Assembly (NCBI GenBank): GCA_902613595.1
Contig: CACMHY010000003.1
Coordinates: forward strand, 1 to 64,000
DNA length: 64,000 nt
Source of the DNA: an uncultured Bacteroidota bacterium
GTDB taxonomy: Bacteria > Bacteroidota > Bacteroidia > Flavobacteriales > Flavobacteriaceae
Direction: 5' to 3'
Positions 8,359 through 18,597 of this stretch are shown here, in pieces (position 1 is the first letter of the stretch; every line of letters begins with the position of its first letter). The position numbers and the translations under genes were made by a program. The notes under the pieces were generated by a model, which was not told where the DNA came from, searched no databases, and was given only the letters and a program-made list of their open reading frames with translations.

Positions 8359-9963
8359 ATGTTTAGTCAATTTAAATACCTTTTTTTTTCAATATTGTCT
8401 GGTTTAGCACTTGGGCTTGCCTGGCCAACAAATGGTTTTACCTTATTAATTTTTATATCTCTAGTACCACTACTCTATCTTGAAAAACTTGTAAGGAAAG
8501 ATTTTAATGGTAGAAAAGCTATAAGAATATTTTGTTATAGTTATTTAAGTTTTTTGATTTGGAACTTGATTACAACATGGTGGCTATACAATTCTACTAT
8601 TTATGGGATGCTTTTTGCAAATTTTTGCAATAGTTTATTTTACTCAATAATTTTTTTATTGTTTTACTGGGTCAAGAGCAGAATGCCATTACGAAGTGCT
8701 TACATATTTTTTAGTTGTTGTTGGCTAGCTTTTGAGAAGCTTCACCTAACATGGGACTTTTCCTGGTCTTGGTTAAATTTGGGTAATGTATTTTCTGAGA
8801 AAACTAATTGGATTCAATGGTATGAGTATACAGGTACTTTTGGTGGTTCATTATGGGTTCTTATATTAAACATATGGATTTATGAAATAATCAAGAGTTA
8901 TCATTTTAATAAATTAAATTTTAGTATAAAAAAAACTATTGGCCCAATTCTTTTTATCTTAATTCCCATAATTTTTTCTATTTATTTATCTAGACAAATA
9001 AAATATCAAGGGGAAAAATTACAAGTAGTTGTAATGCAACCAAATATTGATCCATACAATTCAAAATACCAAATATCAAATATTTCGTCATTAGAAAATT
9101 TTATTAAAGACTCAAAAGCATTTATATCTAATGAAACATCATATGTTATAAATCCTGAAACTTTTTTTGCTGAAGGTTATGGTGAAGAGTTAAATAAATA
9201 TAAATCTAGTTTACTTCATAAAGAAATTCAAAAAATTCTTTATGATTATCCAAAATTAGTGTTTATAACTGGTATTCAATTTTTCAATAAATATTTTCAA
9301 GAGAAGCCACCATCGTTGACAGCAAATTTGGTTCGTGATAATTTATGGTTAGAATTCTATAACAGTGCTTTAAGTGAACAATTTGAAAAAGAATTTGAAG
9401 TTTACCATAAATCAAAATTAGTGGTAGGTGTAGAAAATATGCCTTTTAAAAATTTTCTAAAACCTCTTCTAGGAGACGTACTAATCAATTTAGGCGGGAC
9501 TGTTTCGAGTAGGGTTACTCAAAAGAACCGCTCTGTTTTCGATCATAATCATATTTCAAAAAAAATTGCCCCAATAATTTGTTATGAGTCAATCTTTGGT
9601 GAGTTTGTAACAGGATTTACCAAACAGGGAGCAAATTTTTTTGCAATATTAACTAATGATGCTTGGTGGGGTGAGACTCCTGGACATAAACAACTTTTAA
9701 GTTACTCCCGGCTTCGAGCTATTGAAAATAGAAGGGATATTGTAAGAAGTGCAAATACGGGAATATCAGCAATCATTAATGCAAGGGGAGAAATTATTAA
9801 AAAAACAAAATACAATACAAAAGCTGTGCTTGTTGGAGAAATTAGTCCTAGATCAGAATTAACCTTCTACTCTATTTATGGAGATCTAATTGGACGTTGG
9901 GCCATATTTATTTCTGGAGTTCTAATGCTTATCGCTATTAGTGGTCGTCTAAAGAAAATATAA
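8359..9963 (+). CDS. lnt: Apolipoprotein N-acyltransferase
   Basis: A 534-residue inner-membrane enzyme for the last step of lipoprotein maturation. The first 220 residues hold several membrane helices. A nitrilase-like domain follows with the catalytic triad: Glu267 (in NPETFFAEG), Lys351 (in YHKSKLV) and Cys408 (in ICYESIFGEF). The segment TNDAWWGETPG is also typical, and one C-terminal helix ends the protein. It would N-acylate exported lipoproteins such as the sulfatase at 53,092. It is a single gene divergent from pssA. Confidence 0.94.
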   Translation: MFSQFKYLFFSILSGLALGLAWPTNGFTLLIFISLVPLLYLEKLVRKDFNGRKAIRIFCYSYLSFLIWNLITTWWLYNSTIYGMLFANFCNSLFYSIIFLLFYWVKSRMPLRSAYIFFSCCWLAFEKLHLTWDFSWSWLNLGNVFSEKTNWIQWYEYTGTFGGSLWVLILNIWIYEIIKSYHFNKLNFSIKKTIGPILFILIPIIFSIYLSRQIKYQGEKLQVVVMQPNIDPYNSKYQISNISSLENFIKDSKAFISNETSYVINPETFFAEGYGEELNKYKSSLLHKEIQKILYDYPKLVFITGIQFFNKYFQEKPPSLTANLVRDNLWLEFYNSALSEQFEKEFEVYHKSKLVVGVENMPFKNFLKPLLGDVLINLGGTVSSRVTQKNRSVFDHNHISKKIAPIICYESIFGEFVTGFTKQGANFFAILTNDAWWGETPGHKQLLSYSRLRAIENRRDIVRSANTGISAIINARGEIIKKTKYNTKAVLVGEISPRSELTFYSIYGDLIGRWAIFISGVLMLIAISGRLKKI

Positions 9964-10029
9964 ATTTAAGAGTCATTGCCTGATAAAATGAATTTAACTA
10001 TTCAATAATCAACAAATCTTATTAAATGG

Positions 10030-10059
10030 TTGCATTTTTTAGATAAAAATTTATTTTTG
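10030..10059 (+). promoter_or_regulatory. Bacteroidota consensus promoter for DUF2795-secA
   Basis: TTG (10030-10032), a 19-base spacer and TATTTTTG (10052-10059) match TTG-N19-TAnnTTTG fully. The next start codon is at 10077, so the 5' UTR would be about a dozen bases. Confidence 0.7.
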
Positions 10060-10076
10060 CAAAAAAAACTTGTCTT

Positions 10077-10298
10077 ATGTATTGGACACTTGAACTTGCC
10101 TCATATTTAAGCGATGCACCATGGCCTGCAACGAAAGATGAATTAATTGACTTTTCAATTAGAACCGGAGCTCCACTTGAAGTTGTTGAAAATCTTCAGT
10201 CCATGGAAGATGAAGAAGATATTTATGAATCAATTGAAGAAATTTGGCCAGACTTTCCTACAGACGAAGATTACCTGTGGAATGAAGACGAATATTGA
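10077..10298 (+). CDS. Small acidic DUF2795 family protein
   Basis: A 73-residue, strongly acidic protein. It begins with a short helical DUF2795-like unit (SYLSDAPWPATKDELIDFSIRTGA) and ends with a Glu/Asp-rich tail containing EEIWPDFPTDEDY. This protein is common in Bacteroidota and is often found next to secA, as here. It has a consensus promoter immediately upstream. No biochemical function is established that I know of. The gene is certain from conservation of the motif and codon pattern; the role is unknown. Confidence 0.85.
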   Translation: MYWTLELASYLSDAPWPATKDELIDFSIRTGAPLEVVENLQSMEDEEDIYESIEEIWPDFPTDEDYLWNEDEY

Positions 10299-10316
10299 TT
10301 CATTCTAAGAATGAAT
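10298..10316. repeat. Perfect inverted repeat between DUF2795 gene and secA
   Basis: ATTCATTC (10298-10305) and GAATGAAT (10309-10316) form an 8-bp stem with loop TAA, starting at the DUF2795 stop codon. There is no immediate T-run, so it is not a classic terminator. It might reduce readthrough into secA or stabilise the upstream message. Confidence 0.4.
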
Positions 10317-10376
10317 ATTAGTATCTGTTATTATAACATTTTTTTTTAATTATTTTTACTTGACTGAAAAGTTATT

Positions 10377-13300
10377 ATGGGCTTACTAAATAGTATTATT
10401 AAAACTTTTGTTGGAGACAAAACAAAAAAAGATCTCAAACAAATAAGTCCTTTGGTAGATAAAATAAATAAATACCAAAAAGATCTTGAGAGTCTTAACC
10501 ATGATAAACTCCGAAAGAAAACAGAGAAATTTAAATCTCGATTATTTGAAAAAAACAAAATGCTTTTTGAGAAAGTTGATTTACTAAAAAAAGAGGTAGA
10601 AACTACAGACGATATTGATGAAAAAGAAAATTTATATAAAGAAATCGATAAACTAAATGAAGATATTCAGGAAAAAACTGACATTTTTTTGAATGAAATA
10701 CTTCCTGAGGCTTTCGCTGTAATTAAGGAAACTGCTAGAAGATTTGTTAACAATTCGAAAATTAAAGTAAAAGCAACAACTTATGATCGACAATTATCCC
10801 AATTTAAGTCGTACGTTAATTTAATAAATGATTTTTCTGTATGGTCTAATTCTTGGGATGCAGCAGGTAAACCAATCACATGGGACATGGTTCATTATGA
10901 TGTTCAGTTAATTGGTGGTATTGCTCTTCATCAAGGGAAAATTGCAGAAATGCAAACAGGAGAGGGAAAAACATTGGTAGCCACTTTACCAGTTTATCTT
11001 AATGCTCTGACTGGAAAGGGTGTACATCTTGTTACTGTTAATGATTACCTAGCTAAACGTGATAGTGCTTGGATGGCCCCACTTTTTGAATTTCATGGCT
11101 TGAGTGTTGACTGCATTGACCATCACCCTCCTAACAGTCCTGAAAGGAGAAATGCCTATAGAGCAGATATTACATACGGAACAAATAACGAATTTGGTTT
11201 CGATTACCTAAGAGATAATATGGCTCACACAGTTGAAGACTTAGTTCAACCTAAACATAATTTTGCAATCGTGGATGAAGTAGATTCTGTATTAATTGAT
11301 GATGCTAGAACACCTCTTATAATTTCTGGTCCAACACCGCAAGGAGATAGACATGAATTTGATTCTTTAAAGTCTAAGGTAAACAGCCTAGTCACAAAAC
11401 AAAGAAACCTACTTAATAATGAACTTGCTGAGGCAAAGAATAAAATAAAATCAGGTGACAACAATGAGGGTGGTATTAAACTACTTAGGGTTTTCAGAGG
11501 CTTACCCAAGAACAAGGCACTAATAAAATTCTTAAGCGAAGAGGGGGTAAAGCAATTATTACAAAAAACAGAAAATCATTACATGCAAGATAATAATCGT
11601 GAAATGCATATTATCGATTCTGAATTATACTTTGTTATTGATGAAAAGAACAATCAGATTGATCTTACTGACAAAGGAATAGAGGTACTCTCTCAAGATA
11701 ATTCTGATCCAAACTTTTTCATTTTACCTGACATTGGGGCTGAAATTGCAAAGATCGAATCAAAAGAAAGAGATCCCAAAAAAGAGGCAAAATTGAAAGA
11801 AGAATTGTTTAAAGATTTTGACCTTAAAAGTGAACGTATTCACAGTTTAAATCAACTGCTTAAGGCATATACACTTTTTGAAAAGGATGTTGAGTATGTT
11901 GTGATGGACAATAAAGTGAAAATTGTAGATGAGCAAACTGGTAGAATTATGGAGGGTAGAAGATATTCAGATGGTCTTCACCAAGCAATTGAGGCAAAAG
12001 AGAGTGTTAAAATTGAGGCTGCCACACAAACATATGCAACTATAACTTTACAGAACTATTTCAGAATGTATGAAAAACTTTCAGGTATGACAGGTACTGC
12101 AATAACTGAAGCTGGAGAATTTTGGGAAATATATAGACTTGATGTTATTGAAATTCCTACAAACAAACCTATAGCAAGAAAAGATGAAAATGATTTAATC
12201 TACAAAAGCAAGCGAGAAAAATATAATGCAGTAATCGAAACCGTGAGCAAACTCACTTCGGATGGAAGACCAGTATTAATTGGGACTACATCTGTAGAGA
12301 TATCTGAATTGTTAAGTAAGATGCTTAACATAAGAAAAATTAAGCACAATGTTTTGAATGCTAAGCTTCACAAGAAAGAAGCAGAAATTGTTGCTGAGGC
12401 AGGAAATCCTAGTATTGTTACAATAGCAACAAATATGGCAGGAAGAGGGACTGATATAAAATTATCTCAGAAGGTAAAGGATGCAGGTGGCCTTGCGATT
12501 ATTGGTACTGAACGTCATGATTCACGAAGAGTTGACCGCCAATTAAGAGGTCGTTCTGGTAGACAGGGAGATACAGGTAGCTCACAATTTTTTGTTTCTT
12601 TAGAAGATAACCTAATGCGTCTTTTTGGATCTGAAAGAGTGGCCAAGGTTATGGATCGAATGGGATTAGAGGATGGAGAAGTCATTCAACACTCAATGAT
12701 GACGAAATCTATAGAGCGAGCACAAAAAAAAGTGGAAGAAAATAATTTTGGTATTAGAAAGCGTCTTTTAGAATATGATGATGTTATGAGCTCCCAGAGA
12801 GAAGTGATTTATAAAAGACGGAGGCATGCAATTGACGGTTCGCGACTAAAACTTGATATATTGAACATGCTTTTTGATACCTGTGAAGAAATTGTTCAAG
12901 TAAATAAATCGGATAAAGATTTTCAAAACTTTGAGTTTGAAGTAATCAGTAATTTTTCAATGACTTCACCTGTAAGTGAGTCTGAATTTGAAGAAATTGA
13001 AGAAAACGAAATCACAAGAAAACTATATAGTGATTTGCTAAATCACTACAACAATAAATGCCAAGAAAATGCAAATTCAGCATATCCTGTAATAAGAGAA
13101 GTTCTTGAAAGGCCTGACAATAAATTTGAAAGAATTGTTGTACCCTTTAGTGATGGTGTAAAATCTTTAAATGTTGTGACTGATTTGAAGCAAGCATATC
13201 AAACAAAGGGAAAAAGTTTGATAAATGACTTTGAACGAAATATCACATTAGCAATAATTGACAACTCATGGAAAGACCATTTAAGGAAAATGGATGAGCT

Positions 13301-13739
13301 AAAACAATCTGTCCAATTAGCTGTGCATGAGCAAAAAGATCCATTGTTAATCTACAAATTTGAGGCTTTTGAACTTTTTAAAGCTATGATTACTGCATTA
13401 AATAAAGAAATTATCTCTTTTCTTATTAAGGGAAGCCTTCCAAACCAAAGTGCATCTACAATTCAAGAGGCTAAAAGATCAAATAATAAACAAAAGCTAA
13501 AAACTTCGAAAGACGATATCCTAAATACTGAGCAAATGGCTCAAAAAGCGAGGTCTGTTGGAGCAGGAGCAAGTAATTCTCAACAAAGAATTATTGAAAC
13601 GATTGTTCGTGAAAAACCAAAAATTGGTAGAAACGAGAGAGTTACAATTAAAAATATAAATACTGGGGAGACAAAGAATTTAAAATTTAAGCAAGCTGAG
13701 CTGATGATAAAAAACGGAGAATGGGTCATTAGTTCATAA
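10377..13739 (+). CDS. secA: Preprotein translocase ATPase SecA
   Basis: The 1120-residue SecA drives Sec-dependent export. Walker A MQTGEGKTL starts at residue 192 and Walker B DEVDSVLIDDARTPLIISG near 300; the second motor domain has TNMAGRGTDIKL and RQLRGRSGRQGD. At 1120 residues it is longer than the roughly 900 of E. coli SecA, with extra sequence at the N-terminus and after the DEAD region (about residues 320-420), usual for Bacteroidota. The C-terminal zinc motif (CxCxSGKxxKxCHG) is absent; the end is KFKQAELMIKNGEWVISS. It is probably cotranscribed with the DUF2795 gene. Confidence 0.97.
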   Translation: MGLLNSIIKTFVGDKTKKDLKQISPLVDKINKYQKDLESLNHDKLRKKTEKFKSRLFEKNKMLFEKVDLLKKEVETTDDIDEKENLYKEIDKLNEDIQEKTDIFLNEILPEAFAVIKETARRFVNNSKIKVKATTYDRQLSQFKSYVNLINDFSVWSNSWDAAGKPITWDMVHYDVQLIGGIALHQGKIAEMQTGEGKTLVATLPVYLNALTGKGVHLVTVNDYLAKRDSAWMAPLFEFHGLSVDCIDHHPPNSPERRNAYRADITYGTNNEFGFDYLRDNMAHTVEDLVQPKHNFAIVDEVDSVLIDDARTPLIISGPTPQGDRHEFDSLKSKVNSLVTKQRNLLNNELAEAKNKIKSGDNNEGGIKLLRVFRGLPKNKALIKFLSEEGVKQLLQKTENHYMQDNNREMHIIDSELYFVIDEKNNQIDLTDKGIEVLSQDNSDPNFFILPDIGAEIAKIESKERDPKKEAKLKEELFKDFDLKSERIHSLNQLLKAYTLFEKDVEYVVMDNKVKIVDEQTGRIMEGRRYSDGLHQAIEAKESVKIEAATQTYATITLQNYFRMYEKLSGMTGTAITEAGEFWEIYRLDVIEIPTNKPIARKDENDLIYKSKREKYNAVIETVSKLTSDGRPVLIGTTSVEISELLSKMLNIRKIKHNVLNAKLHKKEAEIVAEAGNPSIVTIATNMAGRGTDIKLSQKVKDAGGLAIIGTERHDSRRVDRQLRGRSGRQGDTGSSQFFVSLEDNLMRLFGSERVAKVMDRMGLEDGEVIQHSMMTKSIERAQKKVEENNFGIRKRLLEYDDVMSSQREVIYKRRRHAIDGSRLKLDILNMLFDTCEEIVQVNKSDKDFQNFEFEVISNFSMTSPVSESEFEEIEENEITRKLYSDLLNHYNNKCQENANSAYPVIREVLERPDNKFERIVVPFSDGVKSLNVVTDLKQAYQTKGKSLINDFERNITLAIIDNSWKDHLRKMDELKQSVQLAVHEQKDPLLIYKFEAFELFKAMITALNKEIISFLIKGSLPNQSASTIQEAKRSNNKQKLKTSKDDILNTEQMAQKARSVGAGASNSQQRIIETIVREKPKIGRNERVTIKNINTGETKNLKFKQAELMIKNGEWVISS

Positions 13740-13768
13740 TTTGTTAATTTTAAGAAAATTAAATATGT

Positions 13769-15028
13769 ATGAATGAGTATGCATCGGTTTTGTTGTGGGC
13801 AATTCCAGGCTTTCTTATCCTGGTAATTTTTGAAATTTTTTATGGCCACATAACAAAAAAGCAATCCTACGTGTTCATGGATACACTAGCAAGCTTAAGC
13901 TCAGGTGTAACAAATATTTTGAAGGACATACTTGGGCTTGCAGTAATTATAATCTCATACCCCTATATTCTTGAAAAAATTGCAATTTTTGAAGCCGAAA
14001 ATAGTCTTTTAACTTATTTCATTGCTTTTATCTGTATTGATCTTGCCTCATATTTTGTCCATCTAATTAATCATAAAGTAAATTTTTTTTGGAACCAACA
14101 TATTATCCATCACAGCAGTGAGGAATTTAACTTAGCTTGTGCCCTAAGACAGAGTATTTCAAATCTTGTAGGTTTTGGAGGTATTTTTTTAATCCCAGCA
14201 GCACTTATGGGTGTACCTACAGAAGTAATTTCAACACTTACCCCTATTCATTTATTTGCTCAATTTTGGTATCACACAAAGCACATTGGTAAAATGGGCT
14301 TTTTGGAATATATAATTGTAACCCCCTCTCAACACAGAGTTCATCATGCCATAAACCCAATATACATTGATAAAAATTTAGCTGCAATTTTTTGTATCTG
14401 GGATCGTTTTTTTGGAACCTTCCAAGAAGAATTAGATAATGAACCTCCAATTTATGGAACTTTAAAACCTGTTTCAAGCTGGAATCCCTTTTGGATAAAT
14501 TTTCAACATTTTTTTTTATTGGCAAGAGATGCTTGGTATACCAAAAGATGGGAAGATAAATTTATGCTTTGGTTCAAACCCACTGGGTGGCGTCCAAAAG
14601 ATATGCAAATACGTTTCCCAGTTATGAAACGTAAGTTGAATATTAATGACAAATATTCTCCTAAGTACAATTGGAAATGGAAAGTAATTGGTTCTCTTCA
14701 TTTCATAGTCCTTATCACAATTTTAGTTTATTTTCTATTTTGTTTTAGCAATTTCACACCTGCATTTCAGCTCAATTTTGGGATTTTAATTTTTACTACT
14801 GTATTTGGCTTCACATCACTAATGGACTATTATAATTGGGCTCCAAATTTTGAAATCTTTAGAGGTTTTGCTTTTTTAACTTTGTTTTATCTTATGCAAG
14901 GAGAAATTATTCTTCAAACTAACTTCTGGCTATTCAATTTTTTGATTACTTACTTTATTTTTACAATTGTAGTAGGTATTTGGGCAAAGTATAATATATC
15001 AAAAAGAAAACTAGCTTTAACCAAATAG
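13769..15028 (+). CDS. Fatty acid hydroxylase / sterol desaturase family membrane protein
   Basis: The 419-residue membrane protein has His clusters of the di-iron fatty-acid-hydroxylase superfamily: HLINH and QHIIHH at about residues 98-115, and HRVHH near 190. Membrane helices flank the catalytic core, and three or four more follow in the C-terminal third. It would oxidise a lipid using O2; candidates are carotenoid, hopanoid, sphingolipid or alkylglycerol-type substrates, and the sequence does not decide. Its stop codon overlaps the GTG of the downstream glycosyltransferase (TAGTG), implying translational coupling and a shared pathway. Family strong; substrate unknown. Confidence 0.88.
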   Translation: MNEYASVLLWAIPGFLILVIFEIFYGHITKKQSYVFMDTLASLSSGVTNILKDILGLAVIIISYPYILEKIAIFEAENSLLTYFIAFICIDLASYFVHLINHKVNFFWNQHIIHHSSEEFNLACALRQSISNLVGFGGIFLIPAALMGVPTEVISTLTPIHLFAQFWYHTKHIGKMGFLEYIIVTPSQHRVHHAINPIYIDKNLAAIFCIWDRFFGTFQEELDNEPPIYGTLKPVSSWNPFWINFQHFFLLARDAWYTKRWEDKFMLWFKPTGWRPKDMQIRFPVMKRKLNINDKYSPKYNWKWKVIGSLHFIVLITILVYFLFCFSNFTPAFQLNFGILIFTTVFGFTSLMDYYNWAPNFEIFRGFAFLTLFYLMQGEIILQTNFWLFNFLITYFIFTIVVGIWAKYNISKRKLALTK

Positions 15029-16164
15029 TGAAAAAAAATTTGGATTATCTCCTTATTGGTCCTGCATATCCATTCCGAGGGGGTATTGCTGAAACACAAC
15101 ATCAACTTGCTTTAGCACTTCAAGAAAAAGGGAGAAAAGTCGAATTATTAACATTTAAGAATCTTTATCCAAAAATTTTATTTCCCGGCAAAACACAATT
15201 TAGTAACGAAATGGTTCCAGAAAAATTAAAAATTACTAGGTTAATGCACGCATACAATCCATTTTATTGGAGAAGAGTTTTAAAATATGTTGAATCTTGT
15301 TCTCCTAAGTTTGTTGTTTTCAGATATTATACACCTTTCTTAGCAATGTCATACGGCTGGATGGCAAAAAGACTTTCAGAAAAAATTATAAGAGTTGCTT
15401 TAGTTGATAATTGGATTCCTCACGAAAAAAATATTTTTGATAACGACTTAAACAATTTCTTCGGAAAACAAATTGATTTTTTTACCACACTATCTGAGTT
15501 TGTTTCAAAACAAATAAACAATCAATATAAAAAACCAATATGGTCTGGTTTTCATCCTATTAATGAAAATCTTCTTCCAATAATAAATCAAGATGAAATT
15601 CGTAGAAAACTTAATTGGGAGCAATCAACTAATTATGTTTTATTTTTTGGTTTAATTCGGAAATACAAGGGTCTCGATCTTTTAATAAAATCCTTTAGTA
15701 CAAAAATTCTAAAGAATAAAAATATTAAACTTTATATTGCAGGAGAATGCTATGAAAATCCTAAAAAGTACTTCAAATTAGTTGAAAAACTTAAATTGAA
15801 AAAGAGAATTATTCTTGATTTTAAGTTTATGGATAAAAAGCAAATACAAAATCTATTTTCTGGAGCTGATATTATTGCACAAACTTACACATCTGGAACT
15901 CAAAGTGGAGTTACTCCTATTGCTTATCACTATAACAAACCCATATTAATATCAAATATAAATGGAATAAAGAATCCAATAGTTAAAGACAAAACAGGCG
16001 AAGTAGTTGAAAATGATCCCCAATCTATTGCAAAAGGAATAATTCGTTTATTAGAAAAAAGAAAAAAAATTGAATACACTAATAATATAAAAAAAAATAT
16101 TAGTAAATATAGCTGGACGCTGTATGCTTCAATGTGGGATAAATATTTGTCACAAAATAAATAG
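15028..16164 (+). CDS. GT4-like glycosyltransferase
   Basis: A 378-residue GT-B fold glycosyltransferase. The N-terminal part has the glycine-rich loop GPAYPFRGGIAETQHQLA (residues about 10-27). The C-terminal half has FGLIRKYKGLDLLI and the nucleotide-sugar region GTQSGVTPIAYHYNKPILIS. The GTG start overlaps the stop of the hydroxylase gene by one base. No membrane segment is evident, so it probably works at the cytoplasmic face. Acceptor and sugar are unknown; the pairing with a lipid oxygenase suggests a glycolipid or glycosylated pigment. Confidence 0.85.
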   Translation: MKKNLDYLLIGPAYPFRGGIAETQHQLALALQEKGRKVELLTFKNLYPKILFPGKTQFSNEMVPEKLKITRLMHAYNPFYWRRVLKYVESCSPKFVVFRYYTPFLAMSYGWMAKRLSEKIIRVALVDNWIPHEKNIFDNDLNNFFGKQIDFFTTLSEFVSKQINNQYKKPIWSGFHPINENLLPIINQDEIRRKLNWEQSTNYVLFFGLIRKYKGLDLLIKSFSTKILKNKNIKLYIAGECYENPKKYFKLVEKLKLKKRIILDFKFMDKKQIQNLFSGADIIAQTYTSGTQSGVTPIAYHYNKPILISNINGIKNPIVKDKTGEVVENDPQSIAKGIIRLLEKRKKIEYTNNIKKNISKYSWTLYASMWDKYLSQNK

Positions 16165-16381
16165 ACAATCAAATTTAACTTGAATTCAGCTAGATTTTTT
16201 TTCAAAACTAATACAATAAAATGAACAACAAGGTGTTTGAAATTTTAACTCCAGGTTCCAATTGCGCTTTAAACCTGCCTCTGATATTTTTAGAGTATTT
16301 AATAGCAATGAAACAAAGATCCCTTTAACTTTAAGGACATGGAGTTTAACACTAAAATTAATTATTGGTTAAATTTATAAA

Positions 16382-16996
16382 ATGAATAAAAATGTAGAAC
16401 ATTGGAATAATATATATGAAACAAAGGTACCTTCTGAAGTTAGTTGGACTGAAGATTATCCATCCTACAGCATAGAATTTATTGAAAGTTTAAGTTTAGA
16501 TAAAAGTTTACCTATTATCGATATTGGCGGTGGTGATAGTCGTGTTGTTGATTCACTTCTAGAAATGGGGTTTGATAACATTTCTGTTTTAGACATATCA
16601 GAAAATGCTCTTAATCGTGCAAAACTAAGATTAGGCAAAATCTCAAATAAAATAGACTGGATTTCATGTGATATTTTAAACTTTAAGCCAAAAAAAACAT
16701 ATAATCTTTGGCATGATAGGGCTTGTTTTCATTTTCTCACTAAACCAAAACATATAAACTATTATAAGAATGTTGTAAGAAAGTATGTTATAAATCACCT
16801 ATTAATTAGCACATTTTCAGATCGTGGTCCACTCAAATGTAGTGGGCTTCAAGTTACTCGATATAGTTGTGATACAATAAAAAGTAATTTTGAAGACAGT
16901 TTCAAATTAATAGACTGTGAGTATAAAACACATAAAACTCCTTTTAACACAGAACAATCTTTTATTTATTCAAGTTTTAAAAGAAAATTTAATTGA
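16382..16996 (+). CDS. Class I SAM-dependent methyltransferase
   Basis: A 204-residue protein with SAM-binding motif I IIDIGGGDSRVVDSLL (about residues 45-60), an acidic motif II ending SVLDIS, and a motif with DRACFHFL. The shape resembles small TPMT/UbiE-like methyltransferases. No signal peptide is present. It is separated from the glycosyltransferase by 217 bases, so cotranscription is uncertain. The methyl acceptor cannot be predicted. It converges with the dehydrogenase downstream, with 3 bases between them. Confidence 0.85.
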   Translation: MNKNVEHWNNIYETKVPSEVSWTEDYPSYSIEFIESLSLDKSLPIIDIGGGDSRVVDSLLEMGFDNISVLDISENALNRAKLRLGKISNKIDWISCDILNFKPKKTYNLWHDRACFHFLTKPKHINYYKNVVRKYVINHLLISTFSDRGPLKCSGLQVTRYSCDTIKSNFEDSFKLIDCEYKTHKTPFNTEQSFIYSSFKRKFN

Positions 16997-16999
16997 ATA

Positions 17000-18580
17000 C
17001 TACAACAAATAGTCTGTAGAAACAAAGTTTGATTTTTCTGAGTTAAGTAAGCGCTCTAAAATTTCATTATTTGAAGGTGTATCTTTTGAAGCCAAAAAGG
17101 TTCTTATAGAAAAGGAGCGTAAGGCGTCGTGAACACTCAAGGTACTCACAGCCGAATTTTTTCTTCCTGTGAAAGGATAAACATCCGGACCCCTTTGACA
17201 TGCAGAATTAAGATTAACTCGGCAAACTAAATTGGCAAGTGTGTCTACTAGAGGAGCTAGCCTAGATACATCTCTGCCAAAGAGACTTACTTGCTGGCCG
17301 TATTCTGAAGCAGCCATAGCATCAAGAGGTTCATCAATTTCTTTATAAGAAATAATTGGAATTACAGGACCAAATTGCTCTTCTTGATAGAGCTTCATAT
17401 CTTCAGTGACTGGATATAAAATTGCAGGAAAGGAATAATTGTCAGTTAGTTGACCACCTTTTTCATTTATAACTTTAGCGCCTTTACCGATTGCATCCTT
17501 GATCAATTCTTGAATATATGATGGTTTTGTAGGTTCTGGTAAAGGTGTCAAAAAAGCATCATCCCAAGGCATTCCTAATTTTAAATTATCCACTGCCTTA
17601 GCAAATTGCTGATTAAATTCATCAACTATAGATTCATGAACATACAATACCTTAAGAGCAGTACATCTCTGGCCATTATAAGACAAAGTTCCAGATATAC
17701 ACTCTTTAATCGTGTGGTCTAAATCAGCGTCAGGAAGAATGATACCTGGATTTTTAGCTTCTAAACCAAGTACTAATCTTAAACGATTTTTATTAGGATG
17801 TTGATCTTGTAATGAGACAGCTGATGAACTATGACCAATTAAGGCTAGAACATCAATTAAACCAGTCTTCATTATTGGAGTAGCAATTTTTCTTCCCCTA
17901 CCAAACAAAATATTTACAACTCCGGGTGGGAAACTCTCTTGAAATGCTTTTAGTAATGGCGCTATCAACAAAACTCCATGTTTTGCTGGTTTAAAAATAG
18001 CTGTATTACCCATAATGATTGCAGGAATTAACAAACAAAAAGTCTCATTTAAAGGATAGTTATAAGGACCTAAACAAAGTACAACGCCTAAAGGACCTCT
18101 TCTTATATGCGCATAAATACCTCCTTCTTTGTCGAACTTTGCTGCTGTTCTATCGAGATCCTTATAAGCTTCAATAGTATCATATATATAGTCGATTGTC
18201 CTGTCGAATTCTTTATATGAGTCGGATTTATTTTTACAAATCTCCCACATTAAAAGCTTTACTACTTCTTCTCGATGAAATTTCATTTTTTCCACAAAGG
18301 TTTCCATACATTTTAGTCGTTCTCCAACTTTCATTGTAGGCCATAAACCTTGACCTCGATTAAAGGCTGTTTTGGCAGCATCTAGAGCTTCCAAAGCAGA
18401 ATCAGTTTCCATGTCTGGAATTGTTCCTAGTAATGTAGGTTCACCATCGGTTCGTATAACAGAAAAAACCTCTGATGTGGCTCCTTTCCATTTTTTTATT
18501 TGGCCATTTACCAGATATTCTTCGCAAGCCAGGGGTTTAATTTTATGTTCGTCTGGGATTTCAGTTATTATATTTTTCAT
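17000..18580 (-). CDS. gapN: GAPN-like NADP-dependent glyceraldehyde-3-phosphate dehydrogenase (ALDH superfamily)
   Basis: A 526-residue aldehyde dehydrogenase with catalytic Glu274 (GLEAKNPGI) and Cys306 ([10 protein letters not shown]). The C-terminal segment [17 protein letters not shown] is typical of the non-phosphorylating glyceraldehyde-3-phosphate dehydrogenase group (ALDH11), which oxidises glyceraldehyde 3-phosphate directly to 3-phosphoglycerate with NADPH production. The frame is open to a TTG at 18595, but ATG 18580 is the likelier start. It lies 17 bases after ilvA and is probably in the ilv operon, where it could supply NADPH for IlvC; that link is inferred. Substrate specificity is predicted by motif only. 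Confidence 0.8.
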   Translation of the reverse strand: MKNIITEIPDEHKIKPLACEEYLVNGQIKKWKGATSEVFSVIRTDGEPTLLGTIPDMETDSALEALDAAKTAFNRGQGLWPTMKVGERLKCMETFVEKMKFHREEVVKLLMWEICKNKSDSYKEFDRTIDYIYDTIEAYKDLDRTAAKFDKEGGIYAHIRRGPLGVVLCLGPYNYPLNETFCLLIPAIIMGNTAIFKPAKHGVLLIAPLLKAFQESFPPGVVNILFGRGRKIATPIMKTGLIDVLALIGHSSSAVSLQDQHPNKNRLRLVLGLEAKNPGIILPDADLDHTIKECISGTLSYNGQRCTALKVLYVHESIVDEFNQQFAKAVDNLKLGMPWDDAFLTPLPEPTKPSYIQELIKDAIGKGAKVINEKGGQLTDNYSFPAILYPVTEDMKLYQEEQFGPVIPIISYKEIDEPLDAMAASEYGQQVSLFGRDVSRLAPLVDTLANLVCRVNLNSACQRGPDVYPFTGRKNSAVSTLSVHDALRSFSIRTFLASKDTPSNNEILERLLNSEKSNFVSTDYLL

Positions 18581-18597
18581 TTTCTTTTTTTGCAATT

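Noticed and set aside
16221-16328. 35-codon ORF (begins MNNKVFEILTPG) in the 217-base gap before the methyltransferase gene.
   Set aside because: No recognisable motif, no promoter and no sign of a relation to neighbours; could be chance in a short gap.
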